In this document: positions 44,218-52,724 of the stretch, in pieces
Numbering within the stretch: the first letter of the stretch is position 1
Layout: every line of letters begins with the position of its first letter
Source: Actinotignum schaalii FB123-CNA-2
GTDB taxonomy: Bacteria > Actinomycetota > Actinomycetes > Actinomycetales > Actinomycetaceae
Direction of reading: 5' to 3'
DNA length: 64,000 bases
Assembly: GCF_000411135.1 (NCBI RefSeq)
Contig: NZ_KE150262.1
Coordinates: 436,770-500,769, forward strand
Program-made: the position numbers and the translations under genes
The notes under the pieces: generated by a model
Told to the model about the DNA's origin: nothing
The model's database searches: none
The model's input: only the letters and a program-made list of their open reading frames with translations

Positions 44218-44820
44218 ATGCCCAGGTATCGACCTGAGGTTCCTACGTTGCTGCTCTACACGGCTTCGTGGGTTCCCTATGATCGGCCAATGCGCGTGAT
44301 TTTCGAGGAGAGCGTCGTCGACCTTCATCGTTTAATGCCGGACGTAAGCTTCGACGCGTGGTGCGTCAACCTCGATGTTCTTACCCAGCCACCCGTGGGC
44401 CCGCGGCGCGGTTACGAAACCACCGCTGCTGCTGGAGCGGGCGCTGTGACTCAGCATATTCTGCCCGGTGGCGCTCCGGAGCATCAGATCGATTTTTCGG
44501 AGCTCTCCGCGGAAGTAACCCGCGCAATTCAGCATGCTCTGGGTTATGACGGTATTGATCCCGCGGAAGGTAGGCCTGTGAGTGGTTGCCCCGCGGATAG
44601 TGACCCTACGGATAGTGACCCTGCGAATGCCGGTTCCGCCGATACTTGCACGTCGAATCCGTGGGAGGAAGTCGCTGCTTTCATTCCGCGGCTCGAGTGG
44701 CTGCCAACCTTGCTTCTTGTGCACCAGGGCAGGGAATATGCACGCTTTGCGGGGTTGGTTCCTAAACTCGAGATCCGCGCTGAACTTCTGGCACAACTCC
44801 CGGGCCTCGGGGACTCGTGA
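44218..44820 (+). CDS. Thioredoxin-fold protein lacking the CxxC redox motif
   Basis: A 200-residue protein from ATG 44218 (AAGGAGG 7 bases before; an upstream GTG-type extension to 44173 has no support). Residues 9-24 read PTLLLYTASWVPYDRP, aligning with the strand-loop of thioredoxin where the active site is WCGPC; here W18 is followed by VPYD with no cysteine. The end reads WLPTLLLVHQGREYARFAGLVP, the cis-proline strand and GAxP-like turn of a thioredoxin. Between them an Ala/Asp/Ser-rich insertion of about 90 residues breaks the fold. Position right after trxB fits a decayed or repurposed trxA. It cannot act as a normal disulfide reductase. Confidence 0.7.
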   Translation: MPRYRPEVPTLLLYTASWVPYDRPMRVIFEESVVDLHRLMPDVSFDAWCVNLDVLTQPPVGPRRGYETTAAAGAGAVTQHILPGGAPEHQIDFSELSAEVTRAIQHALGYDGIDPAEGRPVSGCPADSDPTDSDPANAGSADTCTSNPWEEVAAFIPRLEWLPTLLLVHQGREYARFAGLVPKLEIRAELLAQLPGLGDS

Positions 44821-45046
44821 AACTCCCCAAACTCGCGGGATCCGAATAAGCGTGGAGCTGACAGACACCTTTCTTTGCGGGTACGCTACTGCCCCATAGG
44901 ACTCACACGCCTGGACTGCGGTAGCTCCGCGGTAGTCCCCCGCATTGGTCCCGCGATTGAGTGATGCGTGAAGCACACCGGCGAACATTGTTTTATCGCG
45001 GCCGCGAGCGTGGCACACTTAGTGTGTTAAAAGAGAAGGAGAACGT

Positions 45047-46330
45047 ATGGGCGAGCAGCACGCCGGTCCCGGATTTACCAGACTTGATCCATGGTACAAT
45101 GTCTATGCTGATCGAGCTTTAGGAATGAAGCAATCTGAGGTTCGTCAGCTTTTCGCGGTTGCAAATCGCCCCGAGGTTGTGTCTCTTGCTGGGGGAATGC
45201 CTAATATTAGCGGGCTACCTTTAGACTTCCTCGCGGAAATGACCGCACGGCTCATCCGTAATAACGGAGCTAAAATGCTACAGTACGGCGGCGGTCAGGG
45301 CACCGAAGAGCTGCGTGAAATGATCGTGGAGGTTATGCGGCCCGAAGGTATTCGCGCCCACCCGGACGACATTAATATTACGACCGGCAGCCAGCAGGCC
45401 CTCGATCTTGTTTCCCAAATCTTCATTAACCCGGGTGATGTTGTTATTGCCGAAGCGCCTTCTTATGTTGGGGCCTTGGGAACTTTCCGTGCGTACCAAG
45501 CGCATGTGGTGCACGTAGAAATGGATGCCAATGGCCTAATTCCGGAGCAACTTGAGGAAACCATCAAGGATCTGGAGGCAGTTGGGAAGCCGATCAAGTT
45601 CCTGTACACCATCCCGAATTTCCATAATCCTGCCGGTGTAAGCCAATCTGAGGAACGCCGCCGGCGCATTGCCGAAATCTGCGATAAGCACCATGTTCTT
45701 ATCGTGGAAGATAATCCCTACGGTCTGCTTGGCTTTGACGGTGACCCCATTCCTGCCATCCAAACCTTCAACCCGGATGGTGTTGTATACCTGGGATCTT
45801 TCTCCAAGACCTTCGCACCGGGGTTCCGGGTGGGCTGGGCGCTGGCACCGGCTGCGCTGAGTGCTCGTCTTACTCTCGCCGCGGAAAATGCGATCCTGTG
45901 CCCGACCACTTTTGGTCAGCTCGCTATCGCGGAGTATCTGCGTACCTATGATTGGTACCAGCAGGTCAAGGAATACCGCGGTATGTACGCCGAGCGGGGC
46001 CAGGCCATGCAGGCTGCGCTCGAGAAATACATGCCCATGTGTACCTGGAATAAGCCACGCGGTGGCTTCTATACCTGGGTAAAATTACCCGGCGGCCTGA
46101 ACGCGCATGAAATGCTGCCCCGCGCGGTGAAGAACCTCGTAGCGTACGTTTCCGGCACTGCCTTCTTCGCCGACGGCCAGGGTAATGACCATATGCGCCT
46201 GTCTTTCTGCTACCCCACCCCGGAACGTATTACCGAGGGCGTGCGCAGGCTCGGTGAAGTTATTAGCCAAGAAAATGATCTAGTCCAAATGTTCGGCGTG
46301 GATGATTCCTCGCCACAGGCAACGAAGTAA
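45047..46330 (+). CDS. PLP-dependent aminotransferase (class I/II, LysN/2-aminoadipate-like)
   Basis: A 427-residue fold-type I aminotransferase. The PLP lysine is in GSFSKTFAPGFRVGW (about residue 245), IPNFHNPAGVS is the cofactor-ring strand, and ITTGSQQALDLV the phosphate loop. It resembles the LysN/KAT branch, which has broad specificity (2-aminoadipate, kynurenine, aromatic and branched amino acids). The substrate is not known. AGAAGGAG precedes ATG 45047. It lies directly before D-Ala-D-Ala ligase, an order also seen in relatives as I recall. Confidence 0.9.
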   Translation: MGEQHAGPGFTRLDPWYNVYADRALGMKQSEVRQLFAVANRPEVVSLAGGMPNISGLPLDFLAEMTARLIRNNGAKMLQYGGGQGTEELREMIVEVMRPEGIRAHPDDINITTGSQQALDLVSQIFINPGDVVIAEAPSYVGALGTFRAYQAHVVHVEMDANGLIPEQLEETIKDLEAVGKPIKFLYTIPNFHNPAGVSQSEERRRRIAEICDKHHVLIVEDNPYGLLGFDGDPIPAIQTFNPDGVVYLGSFSKTFAPGFRVGWALAPAALSARLTLAAENAILCPTTFGQLAIAEYLRTYDWYQQVKEYRGMYAERGQAMQAALEKYMPMCTWNKPRGGFYTWVKLPGGLNAHEMLPRAVKNLVAYVSGTAFFADGQGNDHMRLSFCYPTPERITEGVRRLGEVISQENDLVQMFGVDDSSPQATK

Positions 46331-46384
46331 TTCGATTGCTATCGGTTCTCATCACTGATGAGTAGAGTGAAGTCCGGAGGGAAA

Positions 46385-47377
46385 ATGGACAATATTCTGA
46401 CCGTTGCTATTCTTGCCGGTGGTCTCACGCACGAACGCGATGTATCGCTGAGTTCGGGGCGTCGGGTCGCCACGCTCCTGCGGGAAGCGGGCGCGCAGGT
46501 CAAGGTTCTCGATGTTGATGCAACCTTGCTCCAGCGCCTCAACTCCATGAATCCTACGGTGGTCTGGCCACTGGTGCACGGCGCAACCGGAGAAGACGGA
46601 GCTCTTCAAGATCTGCTTTCTCTCAGTGGGTACCGTTTCGTAGGATCGACGGCGAACGCCGCTCGCATCGCCTCTAATAAAACAGTTGCTCAATCACTTT
46701 TGCGCCACGCCGGGCTTGCTGTTCCCTGGTCGGTTAGCTTCCCGGAAGCTCTTTTCCGAGAAGTCGGGGTCGCGCCTATTCTTGATCTTCTCGGGGAACG
46801 CTATGAGTTCCCGCTGGTAGTGAAGCCGAATTTGGGTGGATCAGCGCTGGGAGTAACTATCGTTGATAAGCCGGGGGACCTCCCCCGCGCAATGGTCGAT
46901 TGCTTTGCTTACGGGGAAGAAGCGCATGTCGAAACCTTTATCGATGGAACTGAGGTTTCTGTTTCGGTTATTGATGGAGCCGATGGACCTATCGCGCTTC
47001 CTCCGGTCGAAATTGAAACCGATGGGCCTTATGATTACGACGCGCGCTACTTCGCCGGTCGTGCTAAGTACTATGTACCGGCTCGTCTTTCTGATGAGGA
47101 AAACGCTCGGGTTACGGAGGCCGCACTCACAGCACATACCACCCTCCGACTTCGCGATGTGTCCCGAATCGACCTGATCCTGAAAGATGGTGCGCCGTAC
47201 GTCATCGACGTTAATATTGCACCGGGAATGACGGAGACGTCGCTACTTCCCCAAGCTGTCGAAGCATATGCAAGGGAAAATGGAACCAGTCCCGAATCGC
47301 TTTACCTGCAAATCCTGCACCGTGCAGCGGATCGAGATGTCAGCGAACCGGAAGATCTCCCCGATATGGCGAAGTAG
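46385..47377 (+). CDS. ddl: D-alanine--D-alanine ligase family protein (ATP-grasp)
   Basis: A 330-residue ATP-grasp enzyme. AILAGGLTHERDVSLSSG is the N-terminal substrate lobe, VVWPLVHGATGEDGALQ matches the HGxxGEDG motif, PLVVKPNLGGSALGV the ATP-grasp lysine and loop, and RIDLILKDGAPYVIDVNIAPGMTETS the metal-binding end. It probably makes the D-Ala-D-Ala dipeptide for peptidoglycan, although at 330 residues it is a compact, divergent form and another Ddl could exist elsewhere. ATG 46385 follows GGAGGG; the open frame extends upstream by 27 bases. A parS palindrome 33 bases downstream may act as its terminator. Confidence 0.85.
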   Translation: MDNILTVAILAGGLTHERDVSLSSGRRVATLLREAGAQVKVLDVDATLLQRLNSMNPTVVWPLVHGATGEDGALQDLLSLSGYRFVGSTANAARIASNKTVAQSLLRHAGLAVPWSVSFPEALFREVGVAPILDLLGERYEFPLVVKPNLGGSALGVTIVDKPGDLPRAMVDCFAYGEEAHVETFIDGTEVSVSVIDGADGPIALPPVEIETDGPYDYDARYFAGRAKYYVPARLSDEENARVTEAALTAHTTLRLRDVSRIDLILKDGAPYVIDVNIAPGMTETSLLPQAVEAYARENGTSPESLYLQILHRAADRDVSEPEDLPDMAK

Positions 47378-47410
47378 CGCGCATAGCAACTTCAGGAGAA
47401 TCCCCAAGCA

Positions 47411-47442
47411 GCGGGCAATGTTTCACGTGAAACATTGCCCGC
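47411..47442. terminator. 32-bp perfect palindrome with embedded parS, downstream of ddl
   Basis: GCGGGCAATGTTTCAC and its complement GTGAAACATTGCCCGC meet with no spacer, followed by TTTCTACT. The central 16 bases are a consensus parS. The hairpin arms would also stop ddl transcription. Confidence 0.6.
47419..47434. promoter_or_regulatory. parS site 1
   Basis: TGTTTCACGTGAAACA, the perfect consensus centromere bound by ParB. Confidence 0.95.
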
Positions 47443-47769
47443 TTTCTACTCCTTAGAGCAAAGTACTCTCCTGGAGGAAGATTTTTACACGCTAAGATCC
47501 GGTTGAAGTTATCGTTCGAACTATGTACAGCTGGGTAATTTCCATATCGTTGACAGTGAGTCACGCTTGGAGCGGTATTCTGGACTATTTTTCGATCGTG
47601 CTGACAGCGTCATTAACACGCGGATCTAACTTGCCCTGGCCACTATAATGTTTCACGTGAAACGTCCTAAAACAGGATCCTCCCGTCCTAGTGTTCGCAG
47701 TTTCGCTATTTCCCAACTACCGCCACACTATTTACAGCACATGCAAGCAACGCCGTCTCATCACAAAAT
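47443..47769. other. Intergenic region carrying a parS site; no gene seen
   Basis: Between the two parS palindromes there is no convincing reading frame or RNA gene. It contains parS site 2 and is lower in GC than the surrounding genes, consistent with a partition region. Confidence 0.5.
47649..47664. promoter_or_regulatory. parS site 2 (one mismatch)
   Basis: TGTTTCACGTGAAACG; 15 of 16 consensus bases. Confidence 0.85.
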
Positions 47770-47799
47770 GGGGCAATGTTTCACGTGAAACATTGCCCC
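47770..47799 (-). terminator. 30-bp perfect palindrome with embedded parS, at the 3' end of parB
   Basis: GGGGCAATGTTTCAC and its complement join directly; on the minus strand, in the parB direction, they are followed by ATTTTG. parS sits in the centre at 47777-47792. Confidence 0.6.
47777..47792. promoter_or_regulatory. parS site 3
   Basis: TGTTTCACGTGAAACA, perfect consensus, 39 bases past the parB stop. Confidence 0.95.
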
Positions 47800-47830
47800 G
47801 TAATCCACAAGACCAACAAACAACCTGTTA

Positions 47831-49150
47831 CTAGATATCTTTCCCTTCAGGAATATCTACACCTGTCACATCCGGTGCCAGCACACTCAGAATACGATTG
47901 AGATCCTCAAGGGAACCAAAGTCGATGCGCATGGTTCCCTTTGTACGACCCATATCCACTTTCACGCGAGTATTGAGCCTATCTCCAAGTTGCGTTGCTA
48001 CCGAACTTAATTCGTTTTCATAACGCTTGACCCGAACTCGGCGCGCGGAAGCTGGGGTCGACTCATCCCCGAGGGCAACGATTTCCTCAACCGCTCGAAC
48101 AGAAAGTCCTTCTGCCACAATCCGCTGCGCGAGCCGTTCCATTGCGCCAGCGTCTGCGAGACCAAGAAGGGCACGCGCGTGCCCGGACGAGAGTACACCT
48201 GCTGCAACACGCCGCTGCACCAAAGCGGGGAGCTTCAGAAGTCGTAGCGTATTGGTGATCTGCGGCCGTGAACGTGCAATCCTCTTCGCAAGCTCATCTT
48301 GGGTGCATTGGAAATCCTCGAGTAGTTGCTGATATGCAGCTGCTTCTTCCAAAGGATTAAGATCCGCCCGATGTAAATTCTCGAGAAGCGCATCGCGGAG
48401 CAGGTCCTCATCTGAGGTACGCCGAATAATTGCCGGAATATGAGTTAAGCCAGCCCGCTGGGTCGCCCTCCAACGCCGCTCGCCCATAATGAGTTCGTAA
48501 CGTGCCTCGGGGTGATTATCCAAAGGCTTACTGAGCGGGCGAATGACAATAGGTTGTAGAACTCCTACTTCCTTAATGGACTGTGAGAGTTCCTCTAAAT
48601 CATCATCGTCGAAATTGGTGCGGGGTTGGGAGCGATTGGGGACAATGACACTCACGTCAATCTCGCCGTAGGTGGCACCCGGAACTACAACAAGATCATC
48701 ATCCGATGTTTCACGTGAAACATTGCGCGCCTCAGCTACAGCGGTCCCTGCGGTTGTCAAGCTTTCCATAGTCTGCTCGGCTGTTACATCCTTAGACTCT
48801 GCACTAGCACTCTTAGCCTGGACTGCTCCGCTATTAGCTTCAGATTTCTTACCGGCCACTTTTTTCTTAGATGGGCCGGTCGACGATTTCGAAGCCGCAT
48901 GCTGAGAACCGCCCGATGTTTCACGTGAAACATTTTCTCCTACCGGACCATATCCAAGATCAAGGGGATTGGGCTCGTCGCGATGAGAACGCTCATTCTG
49001 CTGAGAATCCTCTTTCTCCCTCGCGCCTTCGTCCTTCCTCTTCGTAGTTCCAAAAAAGATATCGATGGGACTCTCGGTATTCTCCGCCTGTTCCGGTGGA
49101 ATGAGGGCACCGAGTCCACTACCTAAACCACGCCGTTTGCGAGTTGCCAC
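47831..49150 (-). CDS. parB: Chromosome partitioning protein ParB
   Basis: A 439-residue ParB. The N-terminal 150 residues are a long charged, Ser/Ala/Lys-rich extension containing NVSRETS twice (about 73-79 and 143-149), each encoded by an internal parS. After it come the ParB CTPase box ([19 protein letters not shown], then GERRWRATQ), the parS-reading HTH ([26 protein letters not shown]) and a C-terminal dimer domain ending VDIPEGKDI. ParB loads at parS, slides with CTP and recruits SMC and ParA. The extension makes it longer than most actinobacterial ParB. ATG 49150 follows parA by 12 bases. Confidence 0.95.
   Translation of the reverse strand: MATRKRRGLGSGLGALIPPEQAENTESPIDIFFGTTKRKDEGAREKEDSQQNERSHRDEPNPLDLGYGPVGENVSRETSGGSQHAASKSSTGPSKKKVAGKKSEANSGAVQAKSASAESKDVTAEQTMESLTTAGTAVAEARNVSRETSDDDLVVVPGATYGEIDVSVIVPNRSQPRTNFDDDDLEELSQSIKEVGVLQPIVIRPLSKPLDNHPEARYELIMGERRWRATQRAGLTHIPAIIRRTSDEDLLRDALLENLHRADLNPLEEAAAYQQLLEDFQCTQDELAKRIARSRPQITNTLRLLKLPALVQRRVAAGVLSSGHARALLGLADAGAMERLAQRIVAEGLSVRAVEEIVALGDESTPASARRVRVKRYENELSSVATQLGDRLNTRVKVDMGRTKGTMRIDFGSLEDLNRILSVLAPDVTGVDIPEGKDI
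48707..48722. promoter_or_regulatory. parS site 4, inside parB
   Basis: TGTTTCACGTGAAACA within the coding sequence; on the parB strand it is read as codons for NVSRET. Confidence 0.95.
48917..48932. promoter_or_regulatory. parS site 5, inside parB
   Basis: TGTTTCACGTGAAACA within the coding sequence in the same codon phase as site 4, again encoding NVSRET. Confidence 0.95.
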
Positions 49151-49162
49151 GATGGATCCTAA

Positions 49163-50104
49163 CTATGAGAGAGCTGAAAATTCTTTTGCCGCCGCAAGAT
49201 ACGCAATAGCAGCCCGATTTCGGGGGTCGTGGGTGAGCACACTCTTCCCAAAAGACGGGGCCTCCGCAGCGGCCACAGATCGAGGAATCTCCGTATGAAG
49301 TACCCGATCACCAAAGTGTGCCCGAACTTCTTCCGATACGTCTTTCGCCAGATTTGTACGAGTATCGACCATCGTCACGATAAAAGCCGAGATATGCAAC
49401 TTCTCATTCCGAGACGAGCGTACGTCTTCAACCGTCTGCACCAATTGCGCCACACCCTGCAGGGCATAAAACTCCGCCTGAATCGGGACCAGGACCTCAT
49501 CAGCAGCCACCAGCGCACTCACCGGCAACAGCGCCATACTCGGCGGGCAATCAATAAAGACGAAGTCAAAAGCTTTGCCCTGCGCCGCGAAACTATCCAT
49601 TGTTTCCCGGATCGCGTCCCGTAAAATAGAATAACGCCCCGGAACCTGGCCTAATTCAAAATCAACGGCCGCCAAGGTGATGCTCGAGGGTGCCACGTAA
49701 AGATTCGGAATATCCTCGAGTTGAATAAGAACATCCTCAAGCCGCGCTTCGCCCTTAAAAACTTCGTAAACGTCAGTGCGTTCTTCCCTCGGACTAATAC
49801 CCAAGCCGGTTGAAGCATTCCCCTGCGCATCCGCATCAACCAGCAAAACCCGCATACCATTAAGAGCGAGGGCAGCCGCCATATTCACAGCAGTGGTGGT
49901 TTTACCGACACCACCCTTTTGGTTCGTCACCGCAATAACGCGAGTGTGCGCCGGCTTCTGGAATTTACTCGCTTTTACCTTCTTGAGGCGCTTAAAATCC
50001 TCCCGAAGTTCGCGGGCAATCGGAGTGTCCCGATCCTGTGGTGCAGGCGAAGGTGCCGAACTCGGCGCAGCACGACGTCCAACTTTTTTGCGGGGATCAC
50101 TCAT
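49163..50104 (-). CDS. parA: Chromosome partitioning ATPase ParA
   Basis: A 313-residue deviant Walker ATPase. KGGVGKTT at residues 63-70 carries the signature lysine, VLLVDADAQGNAS is the switch strand and FVFIDCPPS is Walker B. A 50-residue basic N-terminal extension precedes the fold. ParA binds DNA nonspecifically and is released by ParB-parS, pulling the origin apart. parB follows after 12 bases. Upstream lie a DnaA box and an SOS-like box. Confidence 0.96.
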   Translation of the reverse strand: MSDPRKKVGRRAAPSSAPSPAPQDRDTPIARELREDFKRLKKVKASKFQKPAHTRVIAVTNQKGGVGKTTTAVNMAAALALNGMRVLLVDADAQGNASTGLGISPREERTDVYEVFKGEARLEDVLIQLEDIPNLYVAPSSITLAAVDFELGQVPGRYSILRDAIRETMDSFAAQGKAFDFVFIDCPPSMALLPVSALVAADEVLVPIQAEFYALQGVAQLVQTVEDVRSSRNEKLHISAFIVTMVDTRTNLAKDVSEEVRAHFGDRVLHTEIPRSVAAAEAPSFGKSVLTHDPRNRAAIAYLAAAKEFSALS

Positions 50105-50183
50105 AAATAACGCCCTCCTTACTTCAGAATATTCTAGCCGGTATTAGGGCGTCTCTGTGCCGCCGTCATCTGCGTCACGTACG

Positions 50184-50192
50184 TTATCCACA
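50184..50192 (+). promoter_or_regulatory. Consensus DnaA box upstream of parA
   Basis: TTATCCACA, perfect consensus, in the parA-rsmG gap, 80 bases before the parA start. Confidence 0.6.
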
Positions 50193-50206
50193 ACGACCAC
50201 ATATAA

Positions 50207-50220
50207 CGAACATTTGTTCG
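50207..50220. promoter_or_regulatory. SOS-box-like (LexA) operator upstream of parA
   Basis: CGAAC-ATTT-GTTCG is a perfect palindrome matching the actinobacterial LexA consensus of GAAC, four bases, GTTC, about 103 bases before the parA start. Confidence 0.5.
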
Positions 50221-50300
50221 ATATACCCGGCGAAACCGACACGCGTTCCACTCGTTACTTGGCCACACGCCTAAGTGGTGAGGCGCGCTAAGGTAGCTAC

Positions 50301-50951
50301 CTACGACGCCTTTTTCACCACTTCTACTACCCGAGTAACCTCATCCGTCCCGAAGGGAACTACCGCATGAACCGCGACCTCCATAGCTCCGTAACGCTGC
50401 AATTGCGCTGCGGCGTCGTCAATTTCTTGCGCGGCACGCTCACCCTTGAGAGCCACCAACCGGCCCCCGGGTTTAACCAGCGGCATCGTCCACGGCAGTA
50501 GTTTTTTGAGAGCCGCCACCGCCCGGGCAGTCACAATATCCGCAGCGAAACGGCCTTTGAGCTGTTCAGCACGGGCGGTCCGCACCTTCACGTTCCGCAA
50601 ACCTAATTCGCTCACCACGTAGCGTAACCATTCGGTTCGCCGTTCCATGGATTCGATCAGGGTCACGGTAACATCTGGCCGCACAATTGCCAGTACGATT
50701 CCGGGGAAACCGGCGCCGGAACCCACATCTCCCACCGTGGCTTTGGCCGGGATGAACTCCTCAATAGCTAGGGAATTGAGCAAGTGCCGGGACCACAAGC
50801 GGCCCAGTTCGCGCGGACCCACCAGTCCGCGCACCTCGCCTTCTTCTTCAAGCAGGCGCGCAAAATGAAGCAAGGTTCCCCATGTCGCCGTACCGAAATA
50901 TTCGGCACCGGCGGCAGGAGGAACCTCGATCATCGGATGTTCTTCCGCCAT
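50301..50951 (-). CDS. rsmG: 16S rRNA (guanine527-N7)-methyltransferase RsmG
   Basis: A 216-residue SAM-dependent methyltransferase (GidB). RELGRLWSRHLLNSL is the conserved N-terminal segment, VGDVGSGAGFPGIVLA the SAM motif, and TARAVAALKKLLPW and GGRLVALKG follow. It methylates G527 of 16S rRNA; loss gives low-level streptomycin resistance in other species. ATG 50951 is chosen; the second M at residue 6 is possible. It lies in the conserved jag-rsmG-parA order. Confidence 0.96.
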   Translation of the reverse strand: MAEEHPMIEVPPAAGAEYFGTATWGTLLHFARLLEEEGEVRGLVGPRELGRLWSRHLLNSLAIEEFIPAKATVGDVGSGAGFPGIVLAIVRPDVTVTLIESMERRTEWLRYVVSELGLRNVKVRTARAEQLKGRFAADIVTARAVAALKKLLPWTMPLVKPGGRLVALKGERAAQEIDDAAAQLQRYGAMEVAVHAVVPFGTDEVTRVVEVVKKAS

Positions 50952-50972
50952 ATATGCGTATTAATCCTCGCC

Positions 50973-51473
50973 TTAATCCTCATCCGCGGGCTTGATGACC
51001 ACGTGACGCCCCGCGCCTACACCCTCGGAATCGGAAACGAGTCCGGCAGCGGCAGCAGCATCGTGCACCACCTTGCGCTCGAAGGGATTCATGGGATCGA
51101 GTTCGATCTCGTCGCCGGTTTCCTGTACCTCGCGGATCGCTTCCGCGGCGATTTCCTCAATCTTGGCGCGCCGCTCATCGCGGTACCCCGCAATATCCAA
51201 CATGAGGCGCGAGCGTTCCCCGGTCTTTTCCTGAACCGCGAGGCGGGTTAGATCCTGGAGTGCATTAAGAGTGGCACCGTGCCGGCCCACCAAGCGCCGC
51301 AGCCGCTCATCAGCTTCCCCTTCGGTAACAATGGCGATCGTGGCACGATCTTCGTCAATCGAGATATCAATATCGCCGTCGAGATCAGCAATATCCAGCA
51401 GTTCTTCGAGGTAGTCAGCCGCAATATCGCCTTCGCGATCAAGCTTCTTAATATCCTCAGACGTTTCGCTCAT
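50973..51473 (-). CDS. jag: Jag/KhpB-type RNA-binding protein
   Basis: A 166-residue protein. An acidic N-terminal part leads to a KH domain (LVGRHGATLNALQDLTRLAVQ) and a C-terminal R3H domain (NPFERKVVHDAAA, with the R and H of the motif). It is a single-stranded RNA binder that partners KhpA and influences envelope and division in Gram-positives; it lacks the long Jag-N domain of Firmicutes. AGGAGAAAG precedes ATG 51473. It sits between rsmG and yidC as usual. Confidence 0.92.
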   Translation of the reverse strand: MSETSEDIKKLDREGDIAADYLEELLDIADLDGDIDISIDEDRATIAIVTEGEADERLRRLVGRHGATLNALQDLTRLAVQEKTGERSRLMLDIAGYRDERRAKIEEIAAEAIREVQETGDEIELDPMNPFERKVVHDAAAAAGLVSDSEGVGAGRHVVIKPADED

Positions 51474-51585
51474 TCTTTCTCCTGGTATCCGGGGGATCCC
51501 CTTCTGGGGCTGCCAAGATTTTGCGCAACCCGTCCGTTCCTTTTCTTTGACTAAGTTTAGCTTGTTCTACGCCGGTAGCCGGGTG

Positions 51586-52713
51586 TTATTTCCCGCGGTT
51601 TTTCTTATTCTTCTTGGCGCGGGCGCGAGCCCGTTCGGCCTGGCGGCGCTCGTAGCGCTTGCGGGCGCGTTCTTCATCCGTCAAACCATCTTTACCGACG
51701 GCAGGCTTATCGTCATCGTCCTCATCCTCCGGACGCGGCAGATACGCATCCGGGCTTAGCCCGGCTTTCTTCGCGCGTTCCTTGCTCATCGGCTGGTAAC
51801 GCTGGCCGCCCTTCTGCTCTTCGGCTTCCAGTTCGGCGATTTCCTCATCGGTAAGCCCCTTGCGCTTGCGCTTTTCCAGGATGCGTTTTTCGCGTTCGAT
51901 ATAGGCCCGCGAACCGGGAGTGGGGTTGTGGCGAATGAACCAGCTCTGCTGGCACATATTCCAGAGGTTACCGGCACACCAGTAGATGAGCACGCCCACC
52001 GGGAATACCGCACCGGAGAACACGTAAATCAGCGGCATGCCATAAAGCATCATGCGCTGCATGCGCAGGGCTGCGTTATTCGGATCCTTTTGTTCCGGCA
52101 TATTCTTCGTCATGAGCTGACGCTGCGTCCAGAACATACTGACGATCATGATGACAACCAGAACGACGGCGACAATCCGCACCTGGGTGGCATTAGCAAA
52201 TTGTCCTGCGGTGGAAATAGTGGCGGACATCGGGGCGCCAAAGAAGGTGGTGTCTTCGAAATCCTGCGCAACCGACTGCGTAATCGGCCCGATGGGGCCA
52301 CGCTTACCCGTCGCAATGGAGGGGAAGTTAATAAGCACCCGATACAGGGAGAAGAGAATCGGCATCTGCACGAGCATGGGCCAGCACGATGCCATGGGGG
52401 AGGCCCCGTGTTTGCGGTAGAGCGCCTGCAGTTCTTCCTGCTGACGCTGCATGGACACCTGGTCCCGCTTTCCCTTGTACTTCTTCTGCAGCTTCTGGAT
52501 ATCGGGTTGCAGCACCTGCATTGCCCGGGAAGCGCGAATCTGCCGGTTATACAGCGGCAAGATGAGCAGACGAACCACAATGGTCAGACCGATAATGGCG
52601 CATACCCAGGCCGGCCCGGCGCCCTGGTTCATACCCAGGAGTACGAGGCCTTCATGGATGCCGTACATCACCCACGAGACCGCCCACATAAAGGGAGCGA
52701 GAATTGTATCCAC
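51586..52713 (-). CDS. yidC: Membrane protein insertase YidC
   Basis: A 375-residue YidC/Oxa1 protein of the short Gram-positive type. An N-terminal hydrophobic segment starts it, then WVCAIIGLTIVVRLLILPLYNRQIRAS with the conserved arginine of the hydrophilic groove, LQKKYKGKRDQVSMQRQQEELQALYRKHG coiled-coil loop, and further helices around PILFSLYRVL and MLYGMPLIYVFSGAVFPVGVLIYWCAGNLWNMCQQ. The C-terminal 100 residues are charged and end in a Lys/Arg-rich ribosome-binding tail. It inserts proteins alone or with Sec. yidD lies 11 bases upstream. Confidence 0.95.
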   Translation of the reverse strand: MDTILAPFMWAVSWVMYGIHEGLVLLGMNQGAGPAWVCAIIGLTIVVRLLILPLYNRQIRASRAMQVLQPDIQKLQKKYKGKRDQVSMQRQQEELQALYRKHGASPMASCWPMLVQMPILFSLYRVLINFPSIATGKRGPIGPITQSVAQDFEDTTFFGAPMSATISTAGQFANATQVRIVAVVLVVIMIVSMFWTQRQLMTKNMPEQKDPNNAALRMQRMMLYGMPLIYVFSGAVFPVGVLIYWCAGNLWNMCQQSWFIRHNPTPGSRAYIEREKRILEKRKRKGLTDEEIAELEAEEQKGGQRYQPMSKERAKKAGLSPDAYLPRPEDEDDDDKPAVGKDGLTDEERARKRYERRQAERARARAKKNKKNRGK

Positions 52714-52724
52714 TTAGTTTCTCC

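Noticed and set aside
3321-47499. 15-bp shared word TTACACGCTAAGATC at 3321-3335 and 47485-47499, considered as att sites or mobile element ends
   Set aside because: A 15-base match between two places in 64 kb is expected about once or more by chance, and there is no integrase or longer identity.
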